From Parabacteroides sp. (lineage in GTDB: Bacteria; Bacteroidota; Bacteroidia; Bacteroidales; Tannerellaceae): a DNA stretch of 64,000 bases. This document shows, one piece after another, positions 27,392-37,236 of the stretch. The position numbers and the translations under genes were made by a program. Where the stretch lies: positions 1 to 64,000 of the forward strand of contig JALFJR010000002.1 in the NCBI GenBank assembly GCA_022775005.1. Direction: 5' to 3'. The notes beneath the pieces were generated by a model. That model had not been told where the DNA came from and searched no databases. It saw only the letters and a list, made by a program, of their open reading frames with translations. How positions within the stretch are numbered: the first letter of the stretch is position 1; each line of letters starts with the position of its first letter.

Positions 27392-30300
27392 TTATTCTTT
27401 GATTTTAGCGTATTGTTCAATTTCAGAGGTCATATCGCTATTGTCCAAATCCTTCCACTCAATCGGCTTGACTTTCTCTTGCAGATACTGGAAGGCAACG
27501 AACAAGGCAGGCACGATAAAGATCTGGCAGATCATACCGATAAACATACCTCCGATCGCAGCTGTACCCAAGGTACGGTTACCATGTGCGCCTACACCGA
27601 AGGCGAACATCATCGGGAGCAAACCAACAACCATAGCCAAAGAGGTCATTAAGATCGGACGCAAACGAGCGGCTGCGCCTAAGACTGCGGCCCAGGTGAT
27701 GCTCATACCCATGCGTCGGCGATCCAAAGCGAACTCTACGATCAAGATGGCGTTCTTGGCCAACAAACCGATCAACATGATTAAAGCGATCTGCATATAG
27801 ATGTTGTTCGACATCGTGCCCAGGATCATCTTCAAGGCAGAGATGTTACCGATCGCACCGAAGATACGCACGAAGATGAAGCTACCCAACAAACCGAAGG
27901 GCACGGAGAGCAATACCGCCATCGGCAGGATGTAACTCTCATACTGCGCACTTAGCAACAGATAGACGAACAAGAAGCAGAGCAAGAAGATCAATGCCGT
28001 GGTGCTGCCACTGGTGCTGGCCTCCTCACGGGCCATACCTCCTAACTCATAGGTAAATCCGGCGGGCAGATTCTCCTTGGCTACCTCGGCGATCGCCTGC
28101 AACGCCTGACCACTGGTGTACCCATCGGCTTGCGCCACCATCACCTTCATGGAGGTAAACATGTTGAAACGGTTGATGATGTCCGGGCCATACACCTTTT
28201 TCATGGAGATGAATTGAGTGATAGGAGCCATCTCGCTGCCACTCTTCACCTTGATGTTCTTCAACGACTCCATGTTCGCACGCAGATCAGGCTCAGCCTG
28301 CACCATCACACGATACATCTTACCGAAGCGGTTGAAGTTGGAGGCATAAAGACCACCATAATAACCTTGCAGCGTGGAGAGAATATCGCTCGGGCTGATG
28401 CCTGCACGCTTACAAGCAGCCGCATCGATGTCAAACTCATACTGCGGGAAGTTCGGGTTGAAGGTAGATTGCGCAGACTTGATCTCCGGACGTGCTTGCA
28501 ACGCCGCTAAGTAGTCGTTGACCACATCGAAGAAGTGATTCAAGTCACCACCGGTCTTATCCTGCATGTTCAACTCAATATCGTTAGAGGTGGAATAACC
28601 GGGGATCATAGGCGGCGTGAAGAAAAGTACCTGACCCTCTTTCACGACCTTCTGCGCACGCATGAACAGGGTACTATATACGATGTCGGCACTCTGAGTC
28701 ATGGATCGCTCCTCCCAGTTCTTCAGCTTGATGATGAAAGAGCCATAAGAGGCACCGCGACCACCGATGAAGCTATAACCAATGATGGATGTGCGTGACT
28801 CTACCGCCGGATCGGCTGCGATCAAGCTATCCACCTTATTCATCGCCTCAATCGTGCTTTCCTGTGAAGCTCCTGGTGGCATCGTGATCGCACCCATGAT
28901 CGTACCCGTATCCTCGCTCGGTACCATACCCGTCGGTGTGGTTTGCATCAAGAACATCATCAATACAATAGAGCCGGTGACAATACCGAAAGAGAGCCAT
29001 TTCTTCTGGATGAAGAAAAGCACCTGCTTCTTGTATTTCGTCAACAACGAATCGTAAGCGGCATTGAAAGAGGTATGGAAACGACTGACAAACGTGCTCT
29101 TTTTCTCTCCATGTCCCTCATCGTGCGGCTTCAAGAAGATCGCACAAAGAGCCGGACTCAACGTCAAGGCGTTCAAGGCCGAAAGACCGATAGAGATAGC
29201 CATCGTCAAACCGAACTGGCGATAGAAGACACCCGCCGTACCGCTCATGAAAGATACCGGAATAAACACGGACATCATGACCAACGTAATGGAGACGATC
29301 GCACCACCCAATTCGTTCATGGCATCGATGGAAGCTAACTTGGCGGACTTATAGCCTTGATCCAACTTCGCATGGACACCTTCGACGACCACAATCGCAT
29401 CATCGACCACAATTGCGATAGCCAATACCAACGCACAAAGGGTCAACAGGTTCAAGCTAAATCCAATCATAGATAGCAAGAAGAAGGTACCGATCAAAGC
29501 CACCGGGATGGCGATAGCCGGGATCAAGGTAGAACGCATATCCTGCAAGAAGATATAGACCACGATGAACACCAAGATAAAAGCCTCGATCAAGGTCTTG
29601 AGCACCTCATGGATTGAGGCGAACAAGAAGTCGTTGGCATTCATGGAGACATTGATCTGCAATCCCGGGGGCAAAGCCGCCTCTTGCTCTTTCAGCAACG
29701 CCTCGATGTCGCTAATGGTTTGTGTCGCATTAGATCCTGCCATCTGGAAGACGATACAGGTCACTGCGTTATGTCCATCAACCTTGTTCAAGTTCGTATA
29801 GGCCTGACGACCCAGCTCCACATCGGCGATATCCTTCAAGCGCAACACCTGTCCGTCAGGCAAAGCCTTGATAACGATCTCCTCAAACTCTTCTGCCTCT
29901 TGCAGACGACCTTTGTAGCGAATCGTATATTGGAAAGTCTGGTTGCCCTGCTCACCAAACTGACCCGGAGCGGCCTCGACATTCTGTTCAGCAAGGGCTG
30001 CCGTGACATTAGCAGGAACCAAGCCATATTGCGCCATTACATCGGGCTTCAACCAAATACGCATGGAGTAGTTAGAACCCATCACCATCGCGTCACCCAC
30101 ACCGGATACACGCTGTACCTCTGGGATCAAGTTGATCTTCGCGTAGTTCTCGATAAATTCCGTAGTGTAACGATCCTCCACATCCGAGAGGGAGAAGATG
30201 ATCAACATAGAGTTCTGACGTTTCTGCGTCGTGACACCGATCTTGGTTACCTCGGCAGGTAGCAAACCTTGCGCCATAGAGACACGATTCTGCACATTGA

Positions 30301-30616
30301 CTGCCGCCATATCGGGATCGGTACCCTGCTTGAAATAAATCGAGATATTACCCATACCGTTGTTGGATGCCTCGGAACTCATGTACATCATGTTCTCCAC
30401 ACCATTGATCTGATCCTCCAACGGGGCAATCACACTATTCAATACCGTCTGCGCATTCGCACCCGGATAGGTGGCACTAACCATGACCGTAGGGGGTGCG
30501 ATGTCCGGATACTGGGTGATTGGCAAGGAAACCAAACCAATGGCACCCAAGATGACGATCAAAATAGAGATCACCGTGGAAAGCACCGGACGGTTAATAA
30601 AGTTATCTAATTTCAT
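27392..30616 (-). CDS. RND efflux pump, inner-membrane subunit (AcrB/MexF type)
   Basis: A 1074-residue drug/proton antiporter of the HAE1 family: N-terminal TM followed by SLPITQYPDIAPPTV, which is typical of the AcrB/MexB class, the relay motif AIAIVVDDAIVVVEG in TM4, and the second-half TMs with AKNAILIVEFA. It is closer to proteobacterial AcrB than the other RND pump of this window. It sits between its adaptor (39 nt upstream) and its channel (7 nt downstream). Substrate range unknown. Confidence 0.96.
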   Translation of the reverse strand: MKLDNFINRPVLSTVISILIVILGAIGLVSLPITQYPDIAPPTVMVSATYPGANAQTVLNSVIAPLEDQINGVENMMYMSSEASNNGMGNISIYFKQGTDPDMAAVNVQNRVSMAQGLLPAEVTKIGVTTQKRQNSMLIIFSLSDVEDRYTTEFIENYAKINLIPEVQRVSGVGDAMVMGSNYSMRIWLKPDVMAQYGLVPANVTAALAEQNVEAAPGQFGEQGNQTFQYTIRYKGRLQEAEEFEEIVIKALPDGQVLRLKDIADVELGRQAYTNLNKVDGHNAVTCIVFQMAGSNATQTISDIEALLKEQEAALPPGLQINVSMNANDFLFASIHEVLKTLIEAFILVFIVVYIFLQDMRSTLIPAIAIPVALIGTFFLLSMIGFSLNLLTLCALVLAIAIVVDDAIVVVEGVHAKLDQGYKSAKLASIDAMNELGGAIVSITLVMMSVFIPVSFMSGTAGVFYRQFGLTMAISIGLSALNALTLSPALCAIFLKPHDEGHGEKKSTFVSRFHTSFNAAYDSLLTKYKKQVLFFIQKKWLSFGIVTGSIVLMMFLMQTTPTGMVPSEDTGTIMGAITMPPGASQESTIEAMNKVDSLIAADPAVESRTSIIGYSFIGGRGASYGSFIIKLKNWEERSMTQSADIVYSTLFMRAQKVVKEGQVLFFTPPMIPGYSTSNDIELNMQDKTGGDLNHFFDVVNDYLAALQARPEIKSAQSTFNPNFPQYEFDIDAAACKRAGISPSDILSTLQGYYGGLYASNFNRFGKMYRVMVQAEPDLRANMESLKNIKVKSGSEMAPITQFISMKKVYGPDIINRFNMFTSMKVMVAQADGYTSGQALQAIAEVAKENLPAGFTYELGGMAREEASTSGSTTALIFLLCFLFVYLLLSAQYESYILPMAVLLSVPFGLLGSFIFVRIFGAIGNISALKMILGTMSNNIYMQIALIMLIGLLAKNAILIVEFALDRRRMGMSITWAAVLGAAARLRPILMTSLAMVVGLLPMMFAFGVGAHGNRTLGTAAIGGMFIGMICQIFIVPALFVAFQYLQEKVKPIEWKDLDNSDMTSEIEQYAKIKE

Positions 30617-30655
30617 ATTTTTCTGTTTTAGTCAACACAAGTCATACTCACTGAA

Positions 30656-31864
30656 TTAATTGAAAGCAGATTGCAGGTTACCCTCTTTTTGATCTTTCAC
30701 GGCTTGATCGTATTTCGCTTTCTGTTGCTCCGGCGTGAGGGGCACGATCTCCTGGCCGTCTCTTACCTTCTGCACACCTTCGATCACGATCTTATCGCCC
30801 GACTTCAAGCCGTTGGTCACGATATAGTTCTTGCCGTCGTTCAATGAGGAGATGACCACCTCCGTATTCTTTACCTTGTTGTCTGCCTGCAATACAAAGA
30901 CGAACTTCTTGTCTTGGATCTCAACGGTGGCTGATTGTGGAATGATCATGATGTTCTCCATCGTGTAGGGGAATACCACGCTACCCGATCCACCGCTACG
31001 CAAAATGTTATCGGTGTTGGGGAAGATCGCGCGCATGCTGACCGAACCGGTCGATTGGTCAATCACACCACTGACGGCATCAATCTTTCCTTTGTATTTG
31101 TAGAGGCTCTCATCTGCCAAACGTAATTGTACGTCCGGCATCTTTTCCAATTGCTCTTTCAACGTGCCGCCTGCCTTTGTCAGATTCAGCAACTCTTTCT
31201 CGGTCATAGAGAAATAGACATACATTTCGCCAATCTCAGAGACCGTGGTCAACGGCTTAGCGATAGATGGACTTACCAAGCTACCTACACGATAGGGGAA
31301 GGTACCTACTACTCCATTTGATGGACTGGTCACCGTACAGAACGACAGGTTCTGGTTGGCACTGATCAGCTGTGCCTCGGCTTGCGCAAGGGTTGCTTTG
31401 GCTGACAGCAATTGGTTGACCGCCGATTGATACTCGAAGTCGCTGATGATCTGTTTCTCATGCAGTATCTTCTTGTTTTGCTCTGTTAATGTCAAGGTAT
31501 TGACACTTGCTTTCGCCATCTCTACTGCCGCTTTCGCTTGACGGACAGCCGCCGCATATTGGGTCGGGTCGATTTGAAACAAAGCCTGTCCTTTTCGAAC
31601 GGTCGCACCCTCATCTACACACAGTTTCACCACAAATCCGGAAACTTGTGGACGAACTTCAATGTCTTGTGTGCCTCGGATCGTGGCTGGATAAGAGGTC
31701 GATTGATCACTGGTTGTTGTACTAACGGTCATGACCGTAAACTCATTGTCGCCGATTTTCATGCCTCCCTCGCTGCTTCCACAGGCGGTTAATAAAGACA
31801 TACCCATCGCGCATAAGGCAATCTGCCTTAACGGTGTCACTGTTAATCTCAGCATCTGATACAT
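30656..31864 (-). CDS. RND adaptor (AcrA-like) lipoprotein
   Basis: A 402-residue membrane fusion protein. The signal peptide ends in a lipobox LLTAC. The lipoyl halves (VRPQVSGFVVKLCVDEGATVRKGQALFQID and CTVTSPSNGVVGT) flank a long alpha-hairpin; a C-terminal barrel domain follows. It is first in the acrA-acrB-oprM-like operon, with a -7 box about 100 nt upstream. The transcription unit diverges from uxuB. Confidence 0.94.
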   Translation of the reverse strand: MYQMLRLTVTPLRQIALCAMGMSLLTACGSSEGGMKIGDNEFTVMTVSTTTSDQSTSYPATIRGTQDIEVRPQVSGFVVKLCVDEGATVRKGQALFQIDPTQYAAAVRQAKAAVEMAKASVNTLTLTEQNKKILHEKQIISDFEYQSAVNQLLSAKATLAQAEAQLISANQNLSFCTVTSPSNGVVGTFPYRVGSLVSPSIAKPLTTVSEIGEMYVYFSMTEKELLNLTKAGGTLKEQLEKMPDVQLRLADESLYKYKGKIDAVSGVIDQSTGSVSMRAIFPNTDNILRSGGSGSVVFPYTMENIMIIPQSATVEIQDKKFVFVLQADNKVKNTEVVISSLNDGKNYIVTNGLKSGDKIVIEGVQKVRDGQEIVPLTPEQQKAKYDQAVKDQKEGNLQSAFN

Positions 31865-31962
31865 ATTATAGTTTAATTTTCGTCAAAATAGAAGAGCCTT
31901 GCGCAGGCCCTACCACTGTTGCATTCCTAAAAAAGTCGGTTTTACTCGTTGATTAGGTTGTA

Positions 31963-31970
31963 CAAAAGTA
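31963..31970 (-). promoter_or_regulatory. -7 box of the second RND operon
   Basis: TACTTTTG on the minus strand; exact consensus. It would give a leader of about 90 nt to the adaptor gene. Confidence 0.55.
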
Positions 31971-32082
31971 GGAAAAAACAGACTAATATTGACCTAAACG
32001 GATATTTTTTACCACAATTAACAGCTTGGAATTGGTGCTTTGGTTGTTTCCTCTAACTTTTTCGTCTTATTTAAAAATCGGA

Positions 32083-32113
32083 TTGTCATTTTCGAGAAAT
32101 AGGCTTACTTTTG
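32083..32113 (+). promoter_or_regulatory. Promoter of uxuB-uxuA
   Basis: TTG at 32083 and TACTTTTG at 32106 with 20 nt between them, a good Bacteroidetes promoter 25 nt upstream of the uxuB start codon. Confidence 0.7.
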
Positions 32114-32137
32114 TGTCTGTCAAAAACAGGAATAGCA

Positions 32138-32950
32138 ATGAACGATTTATTTAGTGTAAAAGATAGCGTGATCCTCTTGACCGGAGGATACGGCATCTTG
32201 GGCACCTGCATGGCCAAGCATTTGGCGAAAGAGGGAGCCAAGGTGGTGATTTTAGGTCGTAATCCGCAGAAAGGCGAGGCCTTGGCGAAGGAGATCCAAT
32301 CGGCTGGGGGCGAGGCCCTGTTCTTGCAAGCGGATGTATTGGATCGAGACTCATTGATGGCTTGTCGAGAGCAGATCATGGCTCGCTATGGGCAGATTAA
32401 TGTGTTGGTGAATTTGGCGGGTGGCAACCAGGCGGGAGCAACGATTCCTCCCGGCAAGACCTTCTTCGACTTGGATGTGTCGGCTTTCCGGGGCGTGGTG
32501 GATTTGAACCTGTTCGGCACCGTGATCCCGACGATGGTCTTTGCCGAGGTGATGGTACAGCAGGGCAAGGGTAGTATCATCAATATCTCTTCCGAATCGG
32601 CTTTGCGCCCATTGACTCGAGTGGTGGGCTATGGTTGTGCGAAGGCGGCGATCAACAATTTCACCCAATATTTGGCAGGTGAGTTGGCAATCAAGTTTGG
32701 TGAGGGCTTGCGCGTGAATGCGATGGCTCCCGGTTTCTTCCTGACCGATCAGAATCGGGCGTTAATGAGCAACCCGGATGGCACTCCTTCCGATCGCTGC
32801 AACACGATCGTGGCGCACACGCCTTTCCGCCGGTTGGGCAAACCTGAGGAGCTGTTGGGCACTTTGCAATGGTTGGCGAGCGATGCCTCCGCCTTTGTGA
32901 CCGGTACGGTCATCCCCATTGATGGTGGTTTCGATGCCTTCTCCATTTAA
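32138..32950 (+). CDS. uxuB: SDR-type D-mannonate oxidoreductase (fructuronate reductase)
   Basis: A 270-residue short-chain dehydrogenase with the cofactor motif TGGYGILGT, the NLAGGNQ segment and the catalytic Ser/Tyr/Lys (SSESALRPLTRVVGYGCAKAA). The proteins of this branch interconvert fructuronate and mannonate in glucuronate breakdown. The ORF track begins upstream at 32111; the ATG at 32138 is chosen because the promoter -7 box ends at 32113. The uxuA gene follows 77 nt downstream, which is the main support for the specific name. Confidence 0.85.
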   Translation: MNDLFSVKDSVILLTGGYGILGTCMAKHLAKEGAKVVILGRNPQKGEALAKEIQSAGGEALFLQADVLDRDSLMACREQIMARYGQINVLVNLAGGNQAGATIPPGKTFFDLDVSAFRGVVDLNLFGTVIPTMVFAEVMVQQGKGSIINISSESALRPLTRVVGYGCAKAAINNFTQYLAGELAIKFGEGLRVNAMAPGFFLTDQNRALMSNPDGTPSDRCNTIVAHTPFRRLGKPEELLGTLQWLASDASAFVTGTVIPIDGGFDAFSI

Positions 32951-32960
32951 TTCAAAATTT

Positions 32961-32989
32961 GTGAGGACGCACGAACCGTATGTCCCTAC
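32961..32989. repeat. REP-like inverted repeat between uxuB and uxuA
   Basis: GTGAGGACGCACGAACCGTATGTCCCTAC, imperfect inverted arms around a short loop, framed by AT-rich TTCAAAATT copies. It is of the same general type as the GTAGAGAC hairpins at 24025 and 52198. Confidence 0.5.
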
Positions 32990-33027
32990 ATTCAAAATTC
33001 ATAATTCAAAATTTATAATTCTATTAT

Positions 33028-34197
33028 ATGTATCTGTGTGAGCAAACATGGCGTTGGTATGGCCCGAATGATCCCGTTTCGCTTTGGGACATTCGGCAGG
33101 CAGGTGCGACAGGCATCGTGAACGCTTTGCACCATATCCCGAATGGAGAGGTATGGAGCGTGGAGGAGATTGAGAAGCGAAAAGCGTTGATCGAGGCGGC
33201 CGGGTTACGCTGGAGCGTGGTTGAGAGCGTGCCAGTGCATGAGCATATCAAGACGCAAACAGGCAACTTCCAAACCTATATTGAGAACTATAAACAGACC
33301 CTTCGCAACTTAGGCGCTTGCGATGTGCGGGTCGTTACCTATAACTTTATGCCCGTGTTGGATTGGACCCGTACCGACTTGGCTTATACCTTGCCCGATG
33401 GCTCGAAAGCATTGCGTTTTGAGCGGGCCGCTTTCATGGCGTTCGATCTTTATATCTTGAAACGACCGGCGGCAGAGCAGGAGTATTCAGCGGAGGATAA
33501 AGAGAAGGCTTGGGTGCGTTACCAAACGATGGATGAGGCTGAGAAACAACAATTGATACGCAACATAATCGCCGGTCTTCCGGGATCGGAGGAGAGCTTC
33601 ACGCTCGATCAGTTCCGGGAGGCCTTGGCCCGTTATAAAGACATCGACGCGGAGCAGTTGCGTGCGAACTTGATCTATTTCTTGCGTGAGATCGCTCCAG
33701 TGGCCGACGAGGCAGGTGTCCGTTTGGTGATCCATCCTGACGATCCTCCCTATTCCATTTTAGGTTTGCCGCGCATCCTCAGCACAGCCGATGATTTTCA
33801 GCGTTTGATCGAGGCCGTGCCCAATCCAAGTAATGGCCTTTGCCTCTGCACGGGTTCTTTCGGCGTGCGTGCGGATAATGAGTTGGCAGCCATGATGGAG
33901 CGATTTGGCGACCGCATTGATTTTGTCCATTTCCGGAGTACCTGCCGGGATGCGGAGGGCAACTTCTATGAAGCCAACCATTTGGAGGGCGATGTGGATA
34001 TGTATGGCGTGATGAAGGCGCTCTTGGAGTTGCAGCAACGTCGTGGTTGCTCCATTGCGATGCGTCCGGATCATGGCCATCAGATGATTGATGATTTGAA
34101 GAAGAAAACCAACCCGGGTTATTCCTGCATCGGTCGCCTGCGTGGCTTGGCCGAGTTGAGAGGATTGGAGATGGGTATCGCAAAAAGCCTATTTTAA
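33028..34197 (+). CDS. uxuA: Mannonate dehydratase
   Basis: UxuA converts D-mannonate to 2-keto-3-deoxygluconate. The 389-residue TIM-barrel protein shows the family motifs [15 protein letters not shown] at the N-terminus, [24 protein letters not shown] and MRPDHGHQM, which include the metal-binding His and Cys. Length is typical (about 390). Together with uxuB it forms a hexuronate catabolic pair. No uxaC, kdgK or kdgA gene is in the window. Confidence 0.95.
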   Translation: MYLCEQTWRWYGPNDPVSLWDIRQAGATGIVNALHHIPNGEVWSVEEIEKRKALIEAAGLRWSVVESVPVHEHIKTQTGNFQTYIENYKQTLRNLGACDVRVVTYNFMPVLDWTRTDLAYTLPDGSKALRFERAAFMAFDLYILKRPAAEQEYSAEDKEKAWVRYQTMDEAEKQQLIRNIIAGLPGSEESFTLDQFREALARYKDIDAEQLRANLIYFLREIAPVADEAGVRLVIHPDDPPYSILGLPRILSTADDFQRLIEAVPNPSNGLCLCTGSFGVRADNELAAMMERFGDRIDFVHFRSTCRDAEGNFYEANHLEGDVDMYGVMKALLELQQRRGCSIAMRPDHGHQMIDDLKKKTNPGYSCIGRLRGLAELRGLEMGIAKSLF

Positions 34198-34260
34198 AAT
34201 TATGAATTAGGAATTGAATCAGTGCTCATTCCTCATTCCAAAATCCTAAATAATAAGAAT

Positions 34261-34824
34261 ATGACCTATAAAGAAACGACTATACCGGGCGTATGGATCA
34301 TTGAGCCCAAAGTGTTTACCGATCAGCGAGGCTATTTCTTCGAGGCGTTTAAGCAAGAGGAATTCGATTCGATCGTGGGAGGCGTGCGTTTTGTGCAAGA
34401 CAACGAGTCTTGCTCTTCTAAGGGGGTGTTGCGCGGATTGCATTATCAGTTAGCCCCTTATGCGCAGTCGAAATTGGTACGTGTCATCAAAGGACGAGTG
34501 TTGGATGTGGCGGTGGATATCCGGAAGGGTTCGCCTACGTTTGGGAAATATGTGGCGGTGGAGCTCTCCGATGCCAACAAACGTCAGCTGTTCATTCCGC
34601 AAGGCTTCGCGCATGGCTTCCATGTGCTGAGCGAGGAGGCGATCTTCACCTATAAAGTAGATAATCCCTATATGCCTTCGCATGAGCGAGGCATTCGTTA
34701 TGACGACCCGACGATTCAAGTGGCATGGGGCATTACCGATCCCTCCACGGTCAATCTCTCGGTAAAAGATACGCAAGCACCTACCTTAGCGGAGGCGGAA
34801 AACAATTTTAGCTATAAACGTTAA
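34261..34824 (+). CDS. rfbC: dTDP-4-dehydrorhamnose 3,5-epimerase
   Basis: The third enzyme of dTDP-L-rhamnose synthesis. The 187-residue cupin protein has FTDQRGYFFEAF, the conserved HYQ motif (VLRGLHYQLAPYAQ) and PQGFAHGFHVL. The ORF track starts at 34222, but the ATG at 34261 (MTYKETTIPGV) gives the family N-terminus. rfbB follows 11 nt downstream; rfbA and rfbD are not in the window. Confidence 0.95.
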   Translation: MTYKETTIPGVWIIEPKVFTDQRGYFFEAFKQEEFDSIVGGVRFVQDNESCSSKGVLRGLHYQLAPYAQSKLVRVIKGRVLDVAVDIRKGSPTFGKYVAVELSDANKRQLFIPQGFAHGFHVLSEEAIFTYKVDNPYMPSHERGIRYDDPTIQVAWGITDPSTVNLSVKDTQAPTLAEAENNFSYKR

Positions 34825-34835
34825 ACAAGCAAAGG

Positions 34836-35975
34836 ATGAAAAGATACTTGGTAACCGGTGCGGCTGGCTTTATTGGAGCCAACTTCATCAAATACATGCT
34901 GAAGCAATACACCGATATTCAGATTGTTGTATTGGATCTGCTGACCTATGCGGGCAATCTGGGCACCATCGCTGAGGATATAGATGGCCAGCGTTGCTGC
35001 TTCGTCAAGGGCGACATTGGCGATCGGGCGTTGGCGGATCAACTCTTCGCGCAATATCACTTCGATTGCGTGGTCAATTTCGCCGCCGAGAGCCATGTCG
35101 ATCGCAGCATCGAGAATCCGCAGCTCTTCCTGCAAACCAATATCTTGGGTACCCAAAACCTGCTGGATGCCGCGCGCAAGGCGTGGGTGACCGGCAAGGA
35201 TGAGAAAGGCTATCCCGTTTGGCGGGAGGGCGTTCGCTTCCATCAAGTCTCGACCGATGAGGTCTATGGCAGCTTGGGTGCGGAGGGTTATTTCACCGAA
35301 GAGACCCCCTTGGATCCGCGCAGCCCCTACAGCGCCTCCAAGACCAGTGCCGATCTGTTCGTGAAGGCCTATCATGAGACCTACAAGATGCCGGTCAGCA
35401 TCACCCGTTGCTCCAATAATTACGGCCCCTATCACTTCCCGGAGAAACTGATCCCGTTGATCATCAAGAATATATTAGAGGGAAAGCCATTGCCGGTGTA
35501 TGGAGATGGCACGAATGTGCGCGATTGGCTTTACGTAGAGGATCATTGCAAGGCGATTGATGCGGTGATCCATCGTGGGCGTGCCGGCGAGGTGTATAAC
35601 GTGGGTGGTCATAACGAGAAGCAAAACATCGAGATCGTCCGCTTGACAATCCGCACCATCCGTCAGCTCATGACCGAGCAACCCGCTTACCGCCAAGTGT
35701 TGAAGAAGCAGGAGCGCACCGCCGATGGCGAGATCACCATTGATTGGATTAATGACTCCCTGATCACTTTCGTGAAAGATCGCCTGGGGCATGACCAGCG
35801 TTATGCGATCGACCCCTCCAAGATCAACCGGGAGTTGGGTTGGCTGCCCGAAACCTCCTTCGAGGTCGGCATCGTGAAAACCATCCGTTGGTATTTGGAG
35901 CACCAAGACTGGGTAGAAGCAATCACCGGTGGCGACTACATGCGCTATTACGAGCGGATGTATCAGAATCGGTAA
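34836..35975 (+). CDS. rfbB: dTDP-glucose 4,6-dehydratase
   Basis: The second enzyme of dTDP-L-rhamnose synthesis. The 379-residue extended SDR has TGAAGFIGANF for NAD binding, the STDEVYGSLG motif and the catalytic YSASK. C-terminal residues contain NWLY-type and YAIDPSKINRELGW segments usual in RmlB. The gene is slightly longer than average (about 350), with an insert near residues 115-130 (DAARKAWVTGKDEKGYPVWREG) common in Bacteroidales. Operon partner of rfbC. Confidence 0.95.
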   Translation: MKRYLVTGAAGFIGANFIKYMLKQYTDIQIVVLDLLTYAGNLGTIAEDIDGQRCCFVKGDIGDRALADQLFAQYHFDCVVNFAAESHVDRSIENPQLFLQTNILGTQNLLDAARKAWVTGKDEKGYPVWREGVRFHQVSTDEVYGSLGAEGYFTEETPLDPRSPYSASKTSADLFVKAYHETYKMPVSITRCSNNYGPYHFPEKLIPLIIKNILEGKPLPVYGDGTNVRDWLYVEDHCKAIDAVIHRGRAGEVYNVGGHNEKQNIEIVRLTIRTIRQLMTEQPAYRQVLKKQERTADGEITIDWINDSLITFVKDRLGHDQRYAIDPSKINRELGWLPETSFEVGIVKTIRWYLEHQDWVEAITGGDYMRYYERMYQNR

Positions 35976-35993
35976 ATATCCCTACTTAAAAGA

Positions 35994-36041
35994 GCCGCAA
36001 AGCGTAGTCGGATTCCGACCCTCGCTTTGCGGCACATTTTG
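35994..36041 (+). terminator. Hairpin after rfbB
   Basis: A perfect 11-bp stem GCCGCAAAGCG/CGCTTTGCGGC with an 18-nt loop that itself holds GTCGGATTCCGAC. A short ATTTT follows. It ends the rfbC-rfbB transcript. Confidence 0.75.
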
Positions 36042-36071
36042 GATTGGTAGAGACGTCACTGTGTGAAAGCA

Positions 36072-36490
36072 TTAGTGCCTCATACTGTCATTTGCTATAT
36101 AATATAATGTTCGCGTGCGAAGATTGTCGAAGACAAAGTTCATCCGCTTCAACGCCTCTTCCTCGACCAGCTGGCTTTTTGCGCTGAACGAGGGCGTGAA
36201 TGTGCCGATGCCCTCTATCTGCACGGGATGGCCCTCTTGGATGAAGGTTTTCATTGCGTAAGCTAGGGCGTTTGTCACAAGTTGGACTACTTTCCAGACT
36301 GAGCGTAGTCGATCTTGCGGCCACACTGCATAGATTCTCAAACGTTACGGTGGTTGACCGATCGGGCACCAACACGTACTTCTCAGCGTTCGTCTTCTCG
36401 TAAGCGAACACGCTCTTCACTCTTCTGGTTCTCTGGCGCCTTGATCGGACCACTGGTCCACTTCCCGGCTTTACATTTACGAATAGCCAT
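36072..36490 (-). pseudogene. HU-like DNA-binding protein, two frameshifts
   Basis: The original gene encoded a Bacteroidales HU-family protein. Starting at the ATG at 36490, frame 1 reads MAIRKCKAGKWTSGPI..EE; the text then continues in a second frame as VFAYEKTNAEKYVLVPDRS and TVTFENLCSVAARSTTLS, and again in a third as VVQLVTNALAYAMKTF, QEGHPVQIEGIGTFTPSFSAK. The last part is the clear HU beta-arm motif. The shifts lie near 36407 and near 36290. Stop codons follow each shift, so no full product can be made. The two ORFs in the track (36072-36341 and 36088-36540) are its fragments. Confidence 0.72.
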
Positions 36491-36540
36491 CCATTGCCGA
36501 AAAAGTATGAAACTATCGGAACCCAATTCCTGCTATTCAC

Positions 36541-37000
36541 CCTTAAGGGAATGGTGTCGTCAAAATCGTCTTTTTTTAATCAGCCCTTAAATAGTTAATG
36601 TGTGTTTGTGGAGATGGTCGTATTTAACGTGATTTTAACGAAAATAGGGTGCTCAAAAAACCATCACGATGGAAAATAAATTTCATCGTGAAGCGAAGGT
36701 TGCTCGCTCCACGAAGCGGAAAAATTTCCATCACGATGCCGCGAAAACTTCGTAGGCATGAGTTTTTCCCCGTAGTATTGGAAATGCAATCGGAAATGCA
36801 ATCGTGTTGCGGATAAAACGATTTGCGCAGCAATTAGCTGTATGTAGTGGAACATCTGTTAAGCCTGCTTATGACATTTTATTATCGTTTCATAAACGTT
36901 CTATTTTTATTAACAGAGTGTCATGAGTGGGTGATCGGTGTGAATAATTTACCAAAAAACGGAATTATTTGACATAATTCCTATATTTTCTTCCAGAAAT
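36541..37000. other. Gene-free AT-rich interval with small repeats
   Basis: No convincing gene. I see CATCACGATG twice (36662 and 36731), a hairpin CACGATG..CATCGTG near 36666-36693, and a direct tandem GGAAATGCAATC x2 near 36779-36803. Several short ORFs here have no family features. The 3' part leads into the SusC promoter. Confidence 0.5.
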
Positions 37001-37031
37001 TTTGCAGTTTTCTACAAAACGCATATATTTG
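37001..37031 (+). promoter_or_regulatory. Promoter of the SusC/SusD operon
   Basis: TTTG at 37001 and TATATTTG at 37024 with 19 nt between them. The transcript would have a leader of about 200 nt before the SusC ATG, typical of these loci. Confidence 0.75.
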
Positions 37032-37236
37032 CGGCGTTCTGATACGAGAAAGAGTTAATTGATTTCGGATTTTACCCGCTGTATTTCGGAATAGAAACGG
37101 AAAATGTTTGATAATTTCAACAATTTGTTAGCATTCGTTAGTAAATTAAACAGCATAAAAAGGCAAAGAGACGTTAGGCAAGAGCTTTCTCACTGGGAAG
37201 GATGGAATTTATAACCAATTAATAAATAAAAAGTAT

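Noticed and set aside
35976-36490. Fused or missing rfbA/rfbD
   Set aside because: No sequence of these enzymes seen here; the interval holds only a terminator and the HU pseudogene.
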